Shown: positions 29,601-40,090, counted from the first letter of the stretch. The stretch: DNA of 64,000 nucleotides from Stenotrophomonas maltophilia (GCA_900113425.1 FOZF01000002.1:1061189-1125188), one strand, 5' to 3'. Program-made: numbers and translations. The notes: generated by a model not told the origin, from the sequence alone.

Positions 29601-29662
29601 GTAGCGCCGGGCCACGCCCGGGGATTCCTGCCGACTGACCGCCGGGCATGGCCCGGCGCTAC
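29601..29662. repeat. Head-to-head GTAG (SMAG-type) repeat dimer
   Basis: GTAGCGCCGGGCCACGCCC starting at 29601 and its mirror GGGCATGGCCCGGCGCTAC ending at 29662 are two GTAG-headed palindromic units in inverted orientation. This is the form described as SMAG repeats in S. maltophilia. They lie between the acetolactate synthase and lysS genes and may end the upstream transcript. Confidence 0.8.
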
Positions 29663-29768
29663 CGGGCCGTGGGCGCCGGCCAGGGCCGGGGGAGGGTGGT
29701 TTTGCTATGCTGTGCAGCCGGCTGTGCCGGGCGCAAGACTCCCCCAACTACACGATTCCCGCAGATCC

Positions 29769-31280
29769 ATGAGCGAAGCTACCGAAACCCCTTCCGTCGA
29801 CGAAAACAAGTTGATCGCCGAGCGCCGCGAGAAACTCAAAGCGCTGCGCGGGAAGGGGATCGCGTACCCGAACGACTTCCGTCGCGAGGATTTCGCCGGC
29901 CAGCTGCAGGACGAATACGGCGATGCCGAAACCTGGACCGCCGAGGCCCTGGAAGCCAATGGCCGCCAGGTGCGCATGGCCGGACGCCTGATGGCCAAGC
30001 GCATCATGGGCAAGGCCAGCTTCGCCCAGATCCAGGACGAATCCGGCCGCATCCAGCTGTTCCTGCAAGGTGCGGCCCTGGGCGATGACTACGCTGCCTT
30101 CAAGGGCTGGGACGTGGGTGACATCATCGCCGTCGAGGGCGGCCTGACCCGGACCCGCACCGGCGAACTGTCGGTCAAGGCCGCAACGATCCGACTGCTG
30201 ACCAAGTCGCTGCGTCCGCTTCCGGACAAGTGGCATGGCCTGGCCGACGTCGAGCAGCGCTACCGCCAGCGCTACGTCGATCTGATCGTGACCCCGGAGT
30301 CGCGCGCGGTGTTCATCAAGCGCTCGAAGATCATCCGTGCGATGCGCGCGTGGCTGGACAACCGCGACTTCCTCGAAGTCGAGACGCCGATGATGCATTA
30401 CATCCCCGGCGGTGCGACGGCCAAGCCGTTCACCACCCACCACAACGCGCTTGACCTGGACCTGTACCTGCGCGTGGCGCCGGAGCTGTACCTGAAGCGC
30501 CTGACGGTCGGTGGCCTGGAGCGGGTGTACGAAATCAACCGCAATTTCCGCAATGAAGGCGTCAGCACCCGGCACAACCCGGAATTCACCATGATGGAGC
30601 TGTACGAGGCCTACGCCACGTACAACGAGATCATGGACCTGACCGAGGGCGTGATCCGGGACGTGGCCAGGACGGTGAACGGCACTACCGAAGTGGAGTG
30701 GGACGGCGCGAAGATCGATCTGGGCCCGGCGTTCCGCCGCTGGCGCATGGACGAGGCAGTGCGGCACCACAATCCGGAGATTTCCGCCGCCGACTGCACC
30801 GACCGTGATGCGCTCCTGCGGCACTGCGAGCGCCTGAAGATCAAGGTCAAGCCCTCCTACGGCTGGGGCAAGCTGCTGCTGGAGATCTTCGAAGCCACCG
30901 TCGAGCACACCCTGATCCAGCCCACCTTCATCACCGATCATCCGGTGGAGGTCTCGCCGCTCGCCCGTGCCAACGACAACGACCCCGGCTACACCGATCG
31001 CTTCGAGCTGTTCGTGAACGGCAAGGAGCTGGCCAACGGCTTCTCCGAGCTGAACGACCCGGAGGATCAGGCCCAGCGTTTCCAGGCCCAGGTGGCCGCC
31101 AAGGAGGGGGGCGACGACGAGGCCATGCACTACGACGCCGACTACATCCGCGCGCTGGAGTACGGCATGGCGCCGACCGGCGGCCTCGGCATCGGCGTCG
31201 ACCGCCTGGTGATGCTGCTGACCGGCAGCAGCTCCATCCGCGACGTGCTGCTGTTCCCGTACATGCGTCCGGAGCACTGA
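29769..31280 (+). CDS. lysS: Lysyl-tRNA synthetase, class II
   Basis: Charges tRNA-Lys with lysine in the cytoplasm. The 503-residue protein has the N-terminal OB-fold anticodon domain ([20 protein letters not shown]) and the class II catalytic core. Motif 1 is near [20 protein letters not shown], motif 2 is [20 protein letters not shown], and motif 3 is [16 protein letters not shown]. Start ATG 29769 ([10 protein letters not shown]) gives the normal length. In Xanthomonas lysS sits between prfB and the rpfGHC genes; that link to rpfG is kept here. A hairpin 30 bases after the stop probably ends transcription before rpfG. Confidence 0.97.
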   Translation: MSEATETPSVDENKLIAERREKLKALRGKGIAYPNDFRREDFAGQLQDEYGDAETWTAEALEANGRQVRMAGRLMAKRIMGKASFAQIQDESGRIQLFLQGAALGDDYAAFKGWDVGDIIAVEGGLTRTRTGELSVKAATIRLLTKSLRPLPDKWHGLADVEQRYRQRYVDLIVTPESRAVFIKRSKIIRAMRAWLDNRDFLEVETPMMHYIPGGATAKPFTTHHNALDLDLYLRVAPELYLKRLTVGGLERVYEINRNFRNEGVSTRHNPEFTMMELYEAYATYNEIMDLTEGVIRDVARTVNGTTEVEWDGAKIDLGPAFRRWRMDEAVRHHNPEISAADCTDRDALLRHCERLKIKVKPSYGWGKLLLEIFEATVEHTLIQPTFITDHPVEVSPLARANDNDPGYTDRFELFVNGKELANGFSELNDPEDQAQRFQAQVAAKEGGDDEAMHYDADYIRALEYGMAPTGGLGIGVDRLVMLLTGSSSIRDVLLFPYMRPEH

Positions 31281-31309
31281 GCCGGGGTTTTGTGACTCCC
31301 GTTTGTGCG

Positions 31310-31334
31310 CGCCGTCTCGAAACGGGACGGCGCA
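31310..31334 (+). terminator. Hairpin downstream of lysS
   Basis: GCGCCGTC and GACGGCGC pair around a nine-base loop, about 30 bases after the lysS stop, followed by AATTG. There is no strong T-run. It separates lysS from the region that should contain the rpfG promoter (31335-31486), where I see no clear -35/-10 pair. Confidence 0.55.
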
Positions 31335-31486
31335 ATTGACGTCTCTGGCACTCGGCGTATCGTAATTGCACTACCTTGACACCGGCTATGGCTTGATCGG
31401 TGACGGGGAAGAGCGCAATGTGGAGAGCCCGCTTCACAGTGTGACCACGATCATGAACCGGGACGCATGACACGGGAGTCAGTCCG

Positions 31487-32626
31487 ATGCAGGGTGCCAG
31501 CGTGCGCAGCGGCGGCGTTTCCACGCCTGCTGATGACCAAGCGTGGTCGACAAACCAGGCGGAGTACACGTTGAACATCGTCATCGTCGATGACCAGACC
31601 TCCGCGCGGACGATGCTGCGGCACGTCATCGAGGACATCGCGCCGGAGCTGAGCGTGCATGACTTCGGCGATCCTCTGACCGCGCTGGCCTGGTGCGAAT
31701 CGCACCCGGTCGACCTGCTGCTGCTCGACTACCGCATGCCGGAAATGGACGGGCTGGAGTTCGCCCGCCGCTTCCGGCGCCTGCCCAAGCATCGCGACAT
31801 CCCCGTGATCCTGATCACCGTGGTGGGCGACGAGCCGATCCGCCAGGCCGCGCTGGAGGCGGGCGTGATCGACTTCCTGGTCAAGCCGATCCGCCCGCGC
31901 GAACTGCGGGCGCGTTGCTACAACCTGCTGCAGCTGCGCCAGCAGACCGAGAACGTGAAACAGCGCGCGCTGTCACTGGAGCAGCGCCTGCTCGCCAGCA
32001 TGCACGAGGTCGAGGAGCGGGAGCGCGAGACCTTGTCGCGATTGGCTCGTGCGATCGAGTTTCGTGACGCGGGCACCAGTGCCTACCTGGAACGGATGGC
32101 CCGCGTGGCCGGGCTGATCGCCGAGCAGCTGGGCCTGCCGGAAGACGAGGTGCGGCTGATCGAGATGGCGGCGCCCCTGCACGACATGGGCAAGATCGCC
32201 ATACCCGATGCGGTGCTGCTCAAGCAGGGCAAGCTCAATGAAGAGGAACTGGCCATCATGCGCCGGCACCCGCGCATCGGCCATGAACTGCTCAGCGGCA
32301 GCCAGAACCGCTTCATCCAGGTCGGTGCGCTGATCGCGCTGCGCCACCATGAACGCTACGACGGCAGCGGCTACCCCGATGGGCTGGTCGGCGAAGCGAT
32401 TCCACTGGAAGCGCGCATCGTTGCCGTCGCCGATGTCTTCGACGCCCTGATTTCCCCACGTCCGTACAAGGAAGCCTGGACGATGGAAGCAACGCTGGCC
32501 TATCTGTATGCCCAGCGCGGCCGCCTGTTCGACCCCCGCTGCGTGGATGCGCTGCTGCGGGGCCGCCAGCAACTGCTGGACATCTGCGCGCAGCACTCGA
32601 CGGCCTCCACGCGACCGGGTGGATGA
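31487..32626 (+). CDS. rpfG: Response regulator RpfG, HD-GYP cyclic di-GMP phosphodiesterase
   Basis: Output protein of DSF signalling. When phosphorylated by RpfC it hydrolyses cyclic di-GMP and so controls motility, biofilm and virulence factors. The 379-residue protein has an N-terminal receiver domain (LNIVIVDDQTSARTMLRHVI; phosphoacceptor Asp in LLLLDYRMPEMDG; Lys in FLVKPIRPREL). A coiled linker follows, then an HD-GYP domain with APLHDMGKIAIPD and HHERYDGSGYPDGLVGE. All key metal and signature residues are present. The close match to Xanthomonas RpfG runs to the C terminus (QHSTASTRPGG). ATG 31487 gives a longer N-terminal tail than the Xanthomonas protein; later starts are possible. 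rpfC begins two bases after the stop. Confidence 0.97.
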   Translation: MQGASVRSGGVSTPADDQAWSTNQAEYTLNIVIVDDQTSARTMLRHVIEDIAPELSVHDFGDPLTALAWCESHPVDLLLLDYRMPEMDGLEFARRFRRLPKHRDIPVILITVVGDEPIRQAALEAGVIDFLVKPIRPRELRARCYNLLQLRQQTENVKQRALSLEQRLLASMHEVEERERETLSRLARAIEFRDAGTSAYLERMARVAGLIAEQLGLPEDEVRLIEMAAPLHDMGKIAIPDAVLLKQGKLNEEELAIMRRHPRIGHELLSGSQNRFIQVGALIALRHHERYDGSGYPDGLVGEAIPLEARIVAVADVFDALISPRPYKEAWTMEATLAYLYAQRGRLFDPRCVDALLRGRQQLLDICAQHSTASTRPGG

Positions 32627-32627
32627 G

Positions 32628-35342
32628 ATGCAGGACCTGTTCGCACGGCTGAAGCGCCGGCTGTCGCAGCGGCCCGACTCCGAGCACGGACAGGTGATCG
32701 TGCGGATCGCCCTGATCTCGCTGATCCTGGTTTACGTACTGCTGTCCGGGGCGCGGATGCATCGCCTGGAGCAGTACCAGGGCGTGCTCGTGACCGTGTT
32801 GACCGGGCTGTCGATATCCCTGCTGCTGTTCGCCTGGTTGCTGTGGAAGCCGGGGCGCTCCGATGCGCGCAGGGTGGTCGGCATGGTCGCCGACTATGGG
32901 TTGATGACGGTCGGCATGGTGCAGATGGGCGAGCCTCTGGCCTGGGTCTATGCGGTGGTGATGTGGGTCACGGTGGGCAATGGCCTGCGCTTCGGCAACC
33001 GCTACCTGGGCGCGGCGATCGCCATGGCCCTGGTCAGCTTCGGTACCACCGTGCTGTTGACACCCTACTGGCACGACAACCCCAGCCTGGCCGTGCCCCT
33101 GTGGCTGGGCCTGGTAGCGGTTCCGCTGTGCTGCTCCTCCCTGCTGCGACGACGGATGCGACATCCCCCCATGGACACCCCTGCCGTTGAATCCTCCCCG
33201 GCCCGGTCGCTGCTGGCCTGGGTGAAGCAGCGGCTGTCCGGACGCGAGGACAGCGAGCACGCGCAGAACCTGATCCGCATCGTGATCACCGCGCTGTTCA
33301 TCAGCTATCTGGGCTGGCGCTACCTGGGCGCGGATGGCGAGACGCTGACCACGACGTGGCTGATCCTCGCCTTCGAGCTGGCCATTTCGGCCGGCCTGCT
33401 GGTGGCGATCCTGGTCGATCCCGGGGTGTCGCACGTCCGCCGCGTGATCGGCATGCTGACCGACTACACCTGCATGGCCTGGATCATGACCATCCAGGGT
33501 GAGCCGGCAGCCCCGCTGTACGCAGTGATGCTGTGGGTCACGATCGGCAACGGCATGCGCTACGGCAGCACCTACCTGCGGGTGGCAACCGCAATGGGGT
33601 GCCTGGCCTTCCTGTGCACCGTGATGCTGTCGCCCTACTGGCGCAGCCACGACTACCTCGGCTGGGGCCTGCTGCTGGGCCTGGGCGCGATTCCGCTGTA
33701 CTTCGATTCGCTGCTGCATGCCTTGACCCGTGCGGTGGCCGAGGCGCGCCAGGCCAACGAAGCCAAGAGCCGTTTCCTGGCGAACATGAGCCACGAATTC
33801 CGTACCCCGCTCAACGGCCTGGCCGGCATGACCGAAGTGCTGGCCACCACGCGGCTGGATGACGAGCAGCGCGAGTGCCTCAGCACCATCCAGGCGTCCA
33901 CCCGCAGCCTGCTGGCGCTGGTGGAGGAGGTGCTGGACATCTCGGCGATCGAGGCCGGCAAGGTCCGGGTGGAATGGCATGAGTTCGCGCTGGCCGACGT
34001 GCTGCAGGCGATCAACCTGATCCTCACCCCGCAGACGCGTTCCAAGTCACTGGAATATCGCGTCGACGTGGACGACAACGTTCCGCCACGGTTGTTCGGC
34101 GACGCCGGCCATCTGCAGCAGATCCTGCTCAACCTGATGGGCAACGCGGTGAAATTCACCGACAGTGGCTTCGTCCATCTGCGTGTCAGCAGCCATGACG
34201 AGCGTGGCAGCGAGCGTGCCCGGCTGCGTTTCGAGATCCGCGACAGTGGCATCGGCGTACCCGTGGCCCTGCGCAGCCGCCTGTTCAACGCCTTCGAGCA
34301 GGCCGACGTCGGCCTGGCCCGCCGCCATGAAGGCACCGGCCTGGGGACGGCGATCGCCAAGGGACTGGTCGAATCGATGGGCGGGCAGGTCGGTTACCTG
34401 CCGAACATGCCGCGCGGCAGCGTGTTCTGGGTGGAAATCGCGCTGGACGTGGCACCGACCCCGGACGTGCAGGGCGAGCCGCCAGAGGGCGGCAATGTCA
34501 TTGCGTTCTCCAATCCGTTCCTGCGCCATCGGGCCCGCGTACGCAGCCTGCGGGTGCTGGTTGCCGATGACCATGCCGCCAACCGCATGGTGCTGCAGCG
34601 GTTGCTGGAGAAGGCCGGCCACAAGGTCACCTGTGTCAACGGCGGGGTCGAGGTGCTCGACGCTCTCGAACAGGCCAGTTACGACGCAGCCATCGTTGAC
34701 CTGCACATGCCCGGGATGAGCGGGCTGGACCTGCTCAAGCAGCTGCGGGTGATGCAGGCCAGCGGCCTGCCGTATGTGCCGGTGATGGTGCTCAGTGCCG
34801 ATGTCACCCCGGAATCCATCCTGCGCTGTGAACAGGCAGGTGCACGTGCATTCCTGGCCAAGCCGGTCGTCGCGACGCGTCTGCTGGAGGTGCTGGCCGA
34901 TGTGGCCGCCAACACGCGTACCGAGCCGGGTATCCAGTCGGTACCGGCCATGGAGGTCGGTGACGGCGTACTCGACACCGCCGTGCTGGACGAGCTGGCG
35001 TCACTGGGCATGGGCGATGGCTTCGAACGCAAGTTCATCGACCAGTGCCTGGTGGATGTGGACGCGAGCATGGCGCAGATGCAGGCCTGTGGCGAGCGGC
35101 TGGACTGGGAGGACTTCCGCGAGCACGCCCACGCCCTGCGCGGCGTGGCGAGCAACCTGGGCCTGGTCCAGGTTGCTGCCGCCAGTGGCGAGATGATGCG
35201 CATGGCCGACTGGCAATTGAAGGCCGAATGGACAATGCGCCTGTCCAGCCTGGTGGGTGCACTGCGCGTCGGCAGGAAAGCGCTGGCGTCCCGTGTCGCA
35301 GGCATCCAGCAACGCGACGACGGGGAACGCACGCCTTCCTGA
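32628..35342 (+). CDS. rpfC: DSF sensor hybrid histidine kinase RpfC, with duplicated sensor module
   Basis: Inner-membrane receptor for the DSF fatty-acid signal, which also restrains RpfF. The 904-residue protein contains two consecutive copies of the five-helix sensor module. LKRRLSQRPDSEHGQVIVRI at residues 8-27 parallels VKQRLSGREDSEHAQNLIRI at 199-218, and WVYAVVMWVTVGNGLRFG parallels PLYAVMLWVTIGNGMRYG. A HisKA domain follows with His389 (NMSHEFRTPLNG), then an ATPase domain (GNAVKFTDSG; GTGLGTAIAKGL). A receiver (LVADDHAANRMVL; Asp in AAIVDLHMPGMSG) and a C-terminal Hpt with His in HAHALRGVASNLGL complete it. This is the ten-helix RpfC-1 form of S. maltophilia. ATG 32628 lies one base past the rpfG stop. 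It converges on rpfF with 12 bases between stops. Confidence 0.97.
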   Translation: MQDLFARLKRRLSQRPDSEHGQVIVRIALISLILVYVLLSGARMHRLEQYQGVLVTVLTGLSISLLLFAWLLWKPGRSDARRVVGMVADYGLMTVGMVQMGEPLAWVYAVVMWVTVGNGLRFGNRYLGAAIAMALVSFGTTVLLTPYWHDNPSLAVPLWLGLVAVPLCCSSLLRRRMRHPPMDTPAVESSPARSLLAWVKQRLSGREDSEHAQNLIRIVITALFISYLGWRYLGADGETLTTTWLILAFELAISAGLLVAILVDPGVSHVRRVIGMLTDYTCMAWIMTIQGEPAAPLYAVMLWVTIGNGMRYGSTYLRVATAMGCLAFLCTVMLSPYWRSHDYLGWGLLLGLGAIPLYFDSLLHALTRAVAEARQANEAKSRFLANMSHEFRTPLNGLAGMTEVLATTRLDDEQRECLSTIQASTRSLLALVEEVLDISAIEAGKVRVEWHEFALADVLQAINLILTPQTRSKSLEYRVDVDDNVPPRLFGDAGHLQQILLNLMGNAVKFTDSGFVHLRVSSHDERGSERARLRFEIRDSGIGVPVALRSRLFNAFEQADVGLARRHEGTGLGTAIAKGLVESMGGQVGYLPNMPRGSVFWVEIALDVAPTPDVQGEPPEGGNVIAFSNPFLRHRARVRSLRVLVADDHAANRMVLQRLLEKAGHKVTCVNGGVEVLDALEQASYDAAIVDLHMPGMSGLDLLKQLRVMQASGLPYVPVMVLSADVTPESILRCEQAGARAFLAKPVVATRLLEVLADVAANTRTEPGIQSVPAMEVGDGVLDTAVLDELASLGMGDGFERKFIDQCLVDVDASMAQMQACGERLDWEDFREHAHALRGVASNLGLVQVAAASGEMMRMADWQLKAEWTMRLSSLVGALRVGRKALASRVAGIQQRDDGERTPS

Positions 35343-35354
35343 CCGCGAGGTCTG

Positions 35355-36224
35355 TCAGCCCGCCTCGCCATTGCGGCGGGCCTGGGCGCGGACCAGCCGG
35401 TCCATGGTCCGCAGCGACTTCTCGCCCAGTTGCATGGCGGTGTCGACCCAGATCTCGGTGATGCGCATCATTTCGTGCAGCGGCACCATGGTGGCGATCT
35501 CGTTCACTTCGCGCATCGCCGCCCAGGCGTGCGGAATGCGCCGGCTGTCCCGGATCACCTGTTCGACCGCCGCAACGCCTTCGCCCGCTGGCACGACGAC
35601 ATCCACCAGGCCCATGTCCTTCAACTGCCGGGCGGTGTAGAGGTTGCCCTCCAGCATGATCTTCTCGGCCAGCCGCGGGCTGACCCGCTGGCACAGGAAG
35701 GAGTAGGCGCCCATGCCCGGGAACAGGTCGAACAGCACCTCCGGCAGTCCCATCAGCACGCCTTCTTCGGCGACGATGGTGTGGCAGCTCAGCGCGGCCT
35801 CGAAGCCGCCGCCCAGTGCGTTGCCCTGGACCAGCGCGATGCTGTGGGCGCGTGCGCCCAGCCCGGCATGGAACGCATGCACGCCGCGCACGCAACGCTG
35901 CGCATAGTCGAGCAGGCGGGCACGGTCGCCCTCGCGGATCAGGCGGCAGAACAGTTCCAGGTCGCCGCCCAGGTTGAATACGTCACTATCGGAGGCCAGA
36001 ACCACGTGAGGCGAGAGGACGTGGGCGGCACTGAGACGGTCTCCCAGTTCACGCTGATAGTCGACGATGTCGTCCACCAGGCGTGAGGTAAAGCACGGGC
36101 GGCCCGGCTGGTTGACCAGGTTGGCGTGCATGTGGATCCAGTAGACATCCCGTTCGGCTTCCTCGGTGATGCGCAGGGTGGGGTGCTGCGACGGGCGGGT
36201 GATGATGGGGCGTACTGCAGACAT
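35355..36224 (-). CDS. rpfF: DSF synthase RpfF (enoyl-CoA hydratase/crotonase family)
   Basis: Makes the DSF signal (cis-11-methyl-2-dodecenoic acid) from acyl-ACP by combined dehydratase and thioesterase action. The 289-residue length equals that of Xanthomonas RpfF. Both catalytic glutamates are present: Glu142 in GNALGGGFEAALS and Glu162 in MGLPEVLFDLFPGMGAY. The start MSAVRPIITRPSQHP at 36224 gives the family length; the open frame continues upstream without a stop for 85 codons but has no good start. It lies downstream of rpfB on the minus strand, separated from it by a strong terminator (36378-36403), so rpfF must have its own promoter in 36225-36370. The N-terminal part distinguishes RpfF-1 from RpfF-2 in S. 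maltophilia; the ten-helix RpfC next door implies RpfF-1. Confidence 0.97.
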   Translation of the reverse strand: MSAVRPIITRPSQHPTLRITEEAERDVYWIHMHANLVNQPGRPCFTSRLVDDIVDYQRELGDRLSAAHVLSPHVVLASDSDVFNLGGDLELFCRLIREGDRARLLDYAQRCVRGVHAFHAGLGARAHSIALVQGNALGGGFEAALSCHTIVAEEGVLMGLPEVLFDLFPGMGAYSFLCQRVSPRLAEKIMLEGNLYTARQLKDMGLVDVVVPAGEGVAAVEQVIRDSRRIPHAWAAMREVNEIATMVPLHEMMRITEIWVDTAMQLGEKSLRTMDRLVRAQARRNGEAG

Positions 36225-36377
36225 GGGTGTTCTCCGAGTGACCGTCCGGCCAACCGCAGAGCGGACGGAGAGATGGAATGTGAGGGAGTGGGCGGAACGC
36301 GCGGTGGCGAGTGATTCTATGCACCGCTCGTGAACCGCCTGCAAGCGGCCACTGCCCGCGCTGGCCGGCAACGAAAA

Positions 36378-36403
36378 GGGCCCCGCCGTCGCCGGCGGGG
36401 CCC
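36378..36403 (-). terminator. Rho-independent terminator of rpfB
   Basis: GGGCCCCGCCG and CGGCGGGGCCC form an 11-bp stem with a four-base loop. On the minus strand it is followed by a short T-run (36377-36374). It lies 27 bases past the rpfB stop and isolates rpfF from read-through. Confidence 0.85.
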
Positions 36404-36429
36404 TGATCTGCGTCGAACCGTGGAAACCC

Positions 36430-38106
36430 TTACTGCGCGGGCGTATCGCGCAGCTCGCGACGGAGGATCTTGCCGACATTGGTCTTCGGCAGTTCCTTGC
36501 GGAACTCCACGATGCGCGGGTGCTTGTAACCGGTCAGATTTGCCCGGGCATGCTCCTTGACCATTTCGGCGGTCAGGTTCGGATCCTTCTTCACGATCAC
36601 CACCTTGACCACTTCGCCGGACTTCTCGTCCGGCACGCCGACGGCGGCCACTTCCAGCACGCCCGGCATCATCGCGATGACGTCTTCGACTTCGTTCGGA
36701 TACACATTGAAGCCGGACACCAGGATCATGTCCTTCTTGCGGTCGACGATGTAGAAGAAGCCACGTTCATCCATCTTCGCCATGTCGCCGGTATGCAGCC
36801 AGCCGTCGCTGTCGATCGCCTGGGCGGTCTCTTCGGGGCGCTGCCAGTACCCCTTCATCACCTGCGGGCCCTTGATGCACAGCTCACCCACGTCGCCCAG
36901 GGGCAGGATGTTGCCGTTGTCGTCCTTGATGCACGCATCGGTGGACGGGATCGGCAGGCCGATGGAGCCGTTGTACTCCGGCAGGGTAAGCGGGTTGATG
37001 CAGGCGGCCGGCGAGGTTTCGGTCAGGCCGTAGGCCTCGACCAGGGTCACTCCGGTAACCTTCTTCCAGCGTTCGGCCACAGCGCGCTGTACCGCCATGC
37101 CGCCGCCCAGGGTGAACTTCACCGACGAGAAATCGATCTCATCGAAACCGGGCGTATTGAGCAGACCGTTGAACAGCGTGTTGACACCGGTGATGGCGGT
37201 GAAGCGCGTGCCCTTGAGCTCCTTGACGAAGCCCTTCATGTCGCGCGGATTGGTGATCAGGTGATTGCAGCCGCCGAACTTCATGAAGACCAGGCCGTTC
37301 GCGGTCAACGCGAAGATGTGGTACAGCGGCAGCGCGGTGATGATCACTTCCTTGCCCGGCTCGATGCCGGAGGTCGACAGCCATGCCGAAGCCTGCTGCA
37401 TGTTGGCGATCAGGTTGCGGTTGGTCAGCATCGCGCCCTTGGCCACGCCGGTGGTGCCGCCGGTGTACTGCAGGAACGCCACGTCGTCGTGGTCGATCTC
37501 GACCTTGGGCAGGGTGTGGCGGCTGCCGAGCTTGAGTGCCTGCTTGAAGCGGATGGCGCCCTTGACGTGGTAGTTGGGCACCATTTTCTTGACGTACTTC
37601 AGCACGAAGTTGACGATCTTGCCCTTCGCGCCGAGCAGATCGCCCAGGCCGGTGGTGACCACCTGCCTGACCGGTGTATCGGCGATGACCTGCTGTACGG
37701 TGTCGCCGAAGTTGTCGACCACCACCAGCACCGAGGCGCCGGCGTCGACCAGCTGGTGCTTGAGTTCGCGCGCGGTATACAGCGGGTTGACGTTGACCAC
37801 GGTCAGGCCGGCACGCAGCACGCCGAAGGTGGCGACCGGGTACTGCAGGCAGTTGGGCATCATCAGGGCGACGCGGTCGCCCTTCTTGAGCTTGAGCTCA
37901 CCCAGCAGGTAGGCCGCGAACTGGTCAACCAGCGCATCGGTCTCGCCATAGGTGATCACCTTGCCGAAACTGGAGTAGGCGGGGCGGTCGCGGTACTTGG
38001 CGACGGAGGCGTCGAAGACGGAGGCTACCGAATGGAATTCGTTGACGTCGATCTCGGCGGGAACGCCTTTCGGATAGCTCTGCAGCCAGGGACGATCCAG
38101 ACTCAT
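36430..38106 (-). CDS. rpfB: Long-chain fatty acyl-CoA ligase RpfB
   Basis: FadD-type ligase that activates free fatty acids with ATP and CoA. In Xanthomonads it takes part in DSF turnover and supply of acyl precursors, and is encoded next to rpfF. The 558-residue protein has the AMP-binding motif [17 protein letters not shown], the A5-like [16 protein letters not shown] and the fatty-acyl signature [20 protein letters not shown]. The C-terminal Lys lies in the [15 protein letters not shown] region. It starts at 38106 ([14 protein letters not shown]), preceded on the minus strand by GGAGGGGG. It ends with a strong terminator and probably forms a single-gene transcript. Gene context makes the rpf name secure. 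Confidence 0.96.
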   Translation of the reverse strand: MSLDRPWLQSYPKGVPAEIDVNEFHSVASVFDASVAKYRDRPAYSSFGKVITYGETDALVDQFAAYLLGELKLKKGDRVALMMPNCLQYPVATFGVLRAGLTVVNVNPLYTARELKHQLVDAGASVLVVVDNFGDTVQQVIADTPVRQVVTTGLGDLLGAKGKIVNFVLKYVKKMVPNYHVKGAIRFKQALKLGSRHTLPKVEIDHDDVAFLQYTGGTTGVAKGAMLTNRNLIANMQQASAWLSTSGIEPGKEVIITALPLYHIFALTANGLVFMKFGGCNHLITNPRDMKGFVKELKGTRFTAITGVNTLFNGLLNTPGFDEIDFSSVKFTLGGGMAVQRAVAERWKKVTGVTLVEAYGLTETSPAACINPLTLPEYNGSIGLPIPSTDACIKDDNGNILPLGDVGELCIKGPQVMKGYWQRPEETAQAIDSDGWLHTGDMAKMDERGFFYIVDRKKDMILVSGFNVYPNEVEDVIAMMPGVLEVAAVGVPDEKSGEVVKVVIVKKDPNLTAEMVKEHARANLTGYKHPRIVEFRKELPKTNVGKILRRELRDTPAQ

Positions 38107-38242
38107 ATTCCCCCTCCAGGAATCGTGATTGTTGGGTCCGGCCCTGAGCGTACTGACAGCGGCCGGTCATTGCAGCATACCCCGCCGTAGGGGAAACGCG
38201 AAGAGGGCATCGCGCGACGGCCTGTGCGATCGCGTCAAACGC

Positions 38243-38295
38243 CGCCGGGCATGGCCCCGCGCCACCGATCCGGCAGCGCGGGGCCATGCCCGGCG
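38243..38295 (-). terminator. 20-bp GC hairpin downstream of betA
   Basis: CGCCGGGCATGGCCCCGCGC (38243-38262) pairs perfectly with 38276-38295 around a 13-base loop. It lies about 25 bases past the betA stop on the minus strand and before rpfB, so it can end the betIBA transcript. Its GCCGGGCATGG core resembles SMAG-type repeats, so it may be one that serves as a terminator. Confidence 0.65.
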
Positions 38296-38319
38296 GGTGT
38301 TTCAGGATGCGTGCTGTGC

Positions 38320-40002
38320 TCAGCCCTGCCTGCGCACCGGCGCACCGTTGGCCTTGTAATAGGGCGCGGTGCTGCGCGGCAGCGGCGCACGGCCGCGGAT
38401 CACGTCGGCGAGCTTCTCGGCGATCATGATGGTCGGCGCGTTGAGATTGCCGGTCACCACCTGCGGCATGATCGAGGCGTCGACGATGCGCAGGGCCTCC
38501 AGACCATGCACGCGGCCCTGGCCGTCCACCACCGCCATCGGATCATCGGCGTGGCCCATCTTGTTGGAGCAGGACGGGTGGTACGCCGTTTCCGCATGCT
38601 CACGGACGAACGCGTCGATCTGCGCGTCGGTCTGCAGTGCACTGCCCGGCGAAATCTCGCGACCACTGTACGGCGCCAGTGCCGGCTGCGCGAAGATCTC
38701 GCGGGTGATGCGGATCGCCGCGCGGAACTCGCGCCAGTCCTGGTCGTGCGACATGTAGTTGAACAGGATGCTCGGATGCTCGCGCGGATCCTTGGAGCGG
38801 ACATGGATGCGGCCACGGCTGGGCGAGCGCATCGAGCCGACATGCATCTGGAAGCTGTGTGCCTTGATCGGATTGGAACCGTTGTAGTTGATGGCCACCG
38901 GCAGGAAGTGATACTGCAGGTTGGGCCAGTCGAACTCGGCATCGCTGCGGATGAAGCCGCCGGCCTCGAACTGGTTGCTGGCGCCGATACCGGTGCCCAG
39001 GAACAGCCATTCGGCGCCGATTGCCGGCTGGTTGTACAGCTTCAGCGCCGGCGCCAGCGATACCGGCTTCTTGCATTCGTACTGGAGATACATCTCCAGA
39101 TGATCCTGCAGATTGGCGCCGACGCCCGGCAGGTGATGGACCAGGTCGATGTCGAGGCTGCGCAGCAGATCGGCCGGGCCCACGCCGGAGCGCTGCAGGA
39201 TCTGCGGCGAGGCGATGGCGCCGCCGCACAACAGCACTTCGCGGCGGGCAGTGGCACGCTGCGGCTGGTCATTGTGCAGCCACTGCACGCCGACCGCACG
39301 CTTGCCGGAGAACAGGATGCGATCGGTCAGTGCATGGGTCACGATGGTCAGGTTCGGGCGCGGCCTGGCCAGGTCCAGGTAGCCGCGGGCGGTGCTGGAA
39401 CGGCGGCCCTTCGGCGTGACCGTGCGGTCCATCGGACCGAAGCCTTCCTGCTGGTAGCCGTTGAGATCATCGGTGCGCGGATAGCCTGCCTGCACCCCGG
39501 CTTCAACCATGGCCGCGAACAGCTCGTTGTTGCCGGCCTTGGGAGTGGTCACCCGCAGCGGGCCATCGCCCCCGTGGTAATCGTTGGGGCCGATGTCGCG
39601 GGTCTCGGCCTTGCGGAAGTAGGGCAGGCAGTCCAGATAGGTCCAGTCGTCCAGGCCGGGCATGCTCGCCCAGTTGTCGTAGTCCATCGCGTTGCCGCGG
39701 ATGTAGCACATGCCGTTGATCAGCGACGAGCCGCCCAGGCCCTTGCCACGGCCGCAGTCCATGCGGCGGTTGTTCATGAAGGGCTCGGGATCGGTCTTGT
39801 AGGCCCAGTTGTAGCGCTTGCCCTGCAGCGGAAACGCCAGCGCGGCCGGCATCTGGGTGCGGAAGTCGAGCCGGTAGTCCGGGCCACCCGCTTCCAGCAG
39901 CAGTACGCTGACATCGGCATCTTCGGTCAGGCGGGTGGCCAGCACGTTGCCGGCCGAACCGGCGCCGATGATGATGTAGTCGTACTCGTTATGGGTGCTC
40001 AT
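38320..40002 (-). CDS. betA: Choline dehydrogenase
   Basis: FAD enzyme of the GMC family that oxidises choline to betaine aldehyde, the first step to the osmoprotectant glycine betaine; usually membrane-associated. The 560-residue protein begins with the dinucleotide fold [20 protein letters not shown]. It contains the GMC signatures around [20 protein letters not shown] and [16 protein letters not shown], and the active-site His region [13 protein letters not shown]. The start at 40002 follows AGGAGAACAACC. betB lies 88 bases upstream in the same direction, and betI before that, the standard betIBA order. Transcription is probably governed by BetI at the palindrome at 42249. Confidence 0.95.
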   Translation of the reverse strand: MSTHNEYDYIIIGAGSAGNVLATRLTEDADVSVLLLEAGGPDYRLDFRTQMPAALAFPLQGKRYNWAYKTDPEPFMNNRRMDCGRGKGLGGSSLINGMCYIRGNAMDYDNWASMPGLDDWTYLDCLPYFRKAETRDIGPNDYHGGDGPLRVTTPKAGNNELFAAMVEAGVQAGYPRTDDLNGYQQEGFGPMDRTVTPKGRRSSTARGYLDLARPRPNLTIVTHALTDRILFSGKRAVGVQWLHNDQPQRATARREVLLCGGAIASPQILQRSGVGPADLLRSLDIDLVHHLPGVGANLQDHLEMYLQYECKKPVSLAPALKLYNQPAIGAEWLFLGTGIGASNQFEAGGFIRSDAEFDWPNLQYHFLPVAINYNGSNPIKAHSFQMHVGSMRSPSRGRIHVRSKDPREHPSILFNYMSHDQDWREFRAAIRITREIFAQPALAPYSGREISPGSALQTDAQIDAFVREHAETAYHPSCSNKMGHADDPMAVVDGQGRVHGLEALRIVDASIMPQVVTGNLNAPTIMIAEKLADVIRGRAPLPRSTAPYYKANGAPVRRQG

Positions 40003-40090
40003 GGTTGTTCTCCTTCAGGCCGGGACACGCTGCACGCAGGCATCCCGGCGGAATGTCGGATCGGCGCGGTGGCCGGACGAGGGGCGCGGC

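Noticed and set aside
36225..36479. N-terminal extension of RpfF
   Set aside because: The frame is open upstream of 36224, but the 289-residue form from 36224 matches the known length, and the extension would cross the rpfB terminator.
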